Part shown: positions 14,015-14,810 of the stretch, piece after piece
Numbering within the stretch: the first letter of the stretch is position 1
Layout: each line of letters opens with the position of its first letter
From: Bacteroidales bacterium
GTDB taxonomy: Bacteria > Bacteroidota > Bacteroidia > Bacteroidales > WCHB1-69
Reading direction: 5' to 3'
Length of the DNA: 14,810 bases
Assembly: GCA_017527945.1 (NCBI GenBank)
Contig: JAFXPL010000101.1
Span: 1 to 14,810 of the forward strand
Notes under the pieces: model-generated
Told to the model about the DNA's origin: nothing
Database searches by the model: none
What the model saw: only the letters and a program-made list of their open reading frames with translations
Position numbers and translations under genes: made by a program

Positions 14015-14810
14015 ATGACAACAGAAAATCACAACCAAGAAATGGAGCTGGATGACTTGAAGGTGCAGTATCAGTCGCTCCAGGAGAAGTTCAACCAACA
14101 GGAGATCGTCAACAATGACTTGATTCACGAGATTTTGCATACAAAAATCACAGGATTCAGGCGTCGCAATATGGAGATTATGCTTACCTACGGATTGTTA
14201 GCCGCCGCAGTCTGTTGGAGCTGGTATCGTTTTGATCTCCGTTTCTTCTTCATGGTCATGTCCGTATTGCTTTTCGCCTTAATCGGGTTGTTTGAATGGC
14301 TGAGCTGCCGGAAAGTGCTGAAAATCAATACAGAAGATTCAGATATTCAATCATTCGTTTGGAAAATGGAGTGCATACGCACAAGATTCTCCATCGTATG
14401 GATGACCGGGGTCTTTGCCTTGTGCTTGTGGCTGATATGGTTCCTCTGCGAGATTGACTATCGTCGGGAAATAGCTATTTCATACGTACCTTTGGCGTTC
14501 ATACTGATCTTATCCATTATCTTGATAATATGCAACATGGACCGCCTTGTCAAGATGAGTGACGAACTTTTGGCGCAGACTTTGCGATTGAACGGAAGCA
14601 CCGTCGCCATAACATCGGATTACCATCGCAGTGGCGCATATTGGACGGGTATCGCCTTTCTTGCATTGAATCTTTTCGGGCTTTTCCTCAAGTTAGGGCA
14701 TTTGCCTTTTGGCAACCTTACTATTATGGTGGCAGGTGTTACAGGATTAGTGTTTGTGCTGTTGACGGGGCGCCATCTTGTGCGGGTTGTCCCTGATGAG
14801 CGATTAATCA
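14015..14810 (+). CDS. Six-helix membrane protein, probable partner/anti-sigma of the ECF factor, 3' truncated
   Basis: The frame is open from the ATG at 14015 to the window end (265 codons), so the C-terminus is missing. The N-terminal ~50 residues are hydrophilic and helical (MELDDLKVQYQSLQEKF, then EIVNNDLIHEILHTKI), followed by about six hydrophobic helices: near residues 57-73, 76-97, 127-148, 157-176, 211-230 and 234-252. A cytoplasmic coiled segment followed by several helices, encoded 12 bp after an ECF sigma gene, fits a membrane-bound sigma regulator, with the N-terminal segment as the likely sigma-binding part. I recall similar small proteins with a MELDELK-like opening downstream of sigma factors in Bacteroidota, but this has not been checked by any search. 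It does not look like a FecR or zinc-finger anti-sigma protein. Confidence 0.78.
   Translation, partial: MTTENHNQEMELDDLKVQYQSLQEKFNQQEIVNNDLIHEILHTKITGFRRRNMEIMLTYGLLAAAVCWSWYRFDLRFFFMVMSVLLFALIGLFEWLSCRKVLKINTEDSDIQSFVWKMECIRTRFSIVWMTGVFALCLWLIWFLCEIDYRREIAISYVPLAFILILSIILIICNMDRLVKMSDELLAQTLRLNGSTVAITSDYHRSGAYWTGIAFLALNLFGLFLKLGHLPFGNLTIMVAGVTGLVFVLLTGRHLVRVVPDERLI

Noticed and set aside
1..14810. tRNA, rRNA, insertion sequence or integrase genes
   Set aside because: I saw no tRNA-like or rRNA-like sequence, and none of the recognised proteins is a transposase or recombinase.

Overview
The window looks like a chromosomal segment of a Bacteroidota species, most likely Bacteroidales. The evidence is a TonB-type energy transducer, a plug-plus-barrel outer-membrane protein, ~800-residue FtsX-like permeases with the N-terminal helix and periplasmic-domain pattern usual in that phylum, an ECF sigma factor followed by a membrane partner gene, and start codons preceded by A-rich stretches instead of Shine-Dalgarno sequences. 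All recognised genes are on the plus strand.

Layout. (1) 2-574: 3' part of a TonB C-terminal-domain protein, cut by the window start. (2) 721-2949: an outer-membrane beta-barrel protein related to TonB-dependent receptors. (3) 3165-5744: a two-component pair, an NtrC-type sigma-54-dependent response regulator followed by a histidine kinase with one membrane helix and almost no periplasmic part. (4) 6003-12183: an ABC transporter made of one MacB/LolD-type ATPase and two paralogous 8-helix FtsX-like permeases. (5) 12184-12564: a gene-free stretch with five copies of a small palindromic repeat and one further hairpin. (6) 12565-14810: a secreted SUMF1/FGE-domain protein, an ECF sigma factor and an unfinished six-helix membrane protein that is probably its regulator.

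How the parts fit. The regulator/kinase genes and the ABC transporter genes each have the same control region upstream: two 15-bp GTC-N9-GAC dyads 21 bp apart, followed at an identical distance (75.5 bp from array centre to the first G of the -24 element) by a sigma-54-like -24/-12 promoter. This geometry is read directly from the sequence. It suggests that the NtrC-type regulator activates its own operon and the transporter operon, so that 3165-12183 works as one signalling and export module, perhaps for envelope stress or antimicrobial compounds. No membrane-fusion protein or outer-membrane efflux channel is encoded here.

Other notable structure: a ~228-bp element with hairpins is duplicated in front of both permease genes and continues into their first 14 codons. 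A convergent array of five palindromes follows the transporter, with paired base changes that keep the stems intact. Base composition shifts sharply within permease 1 between membrane and periplasmic segments.
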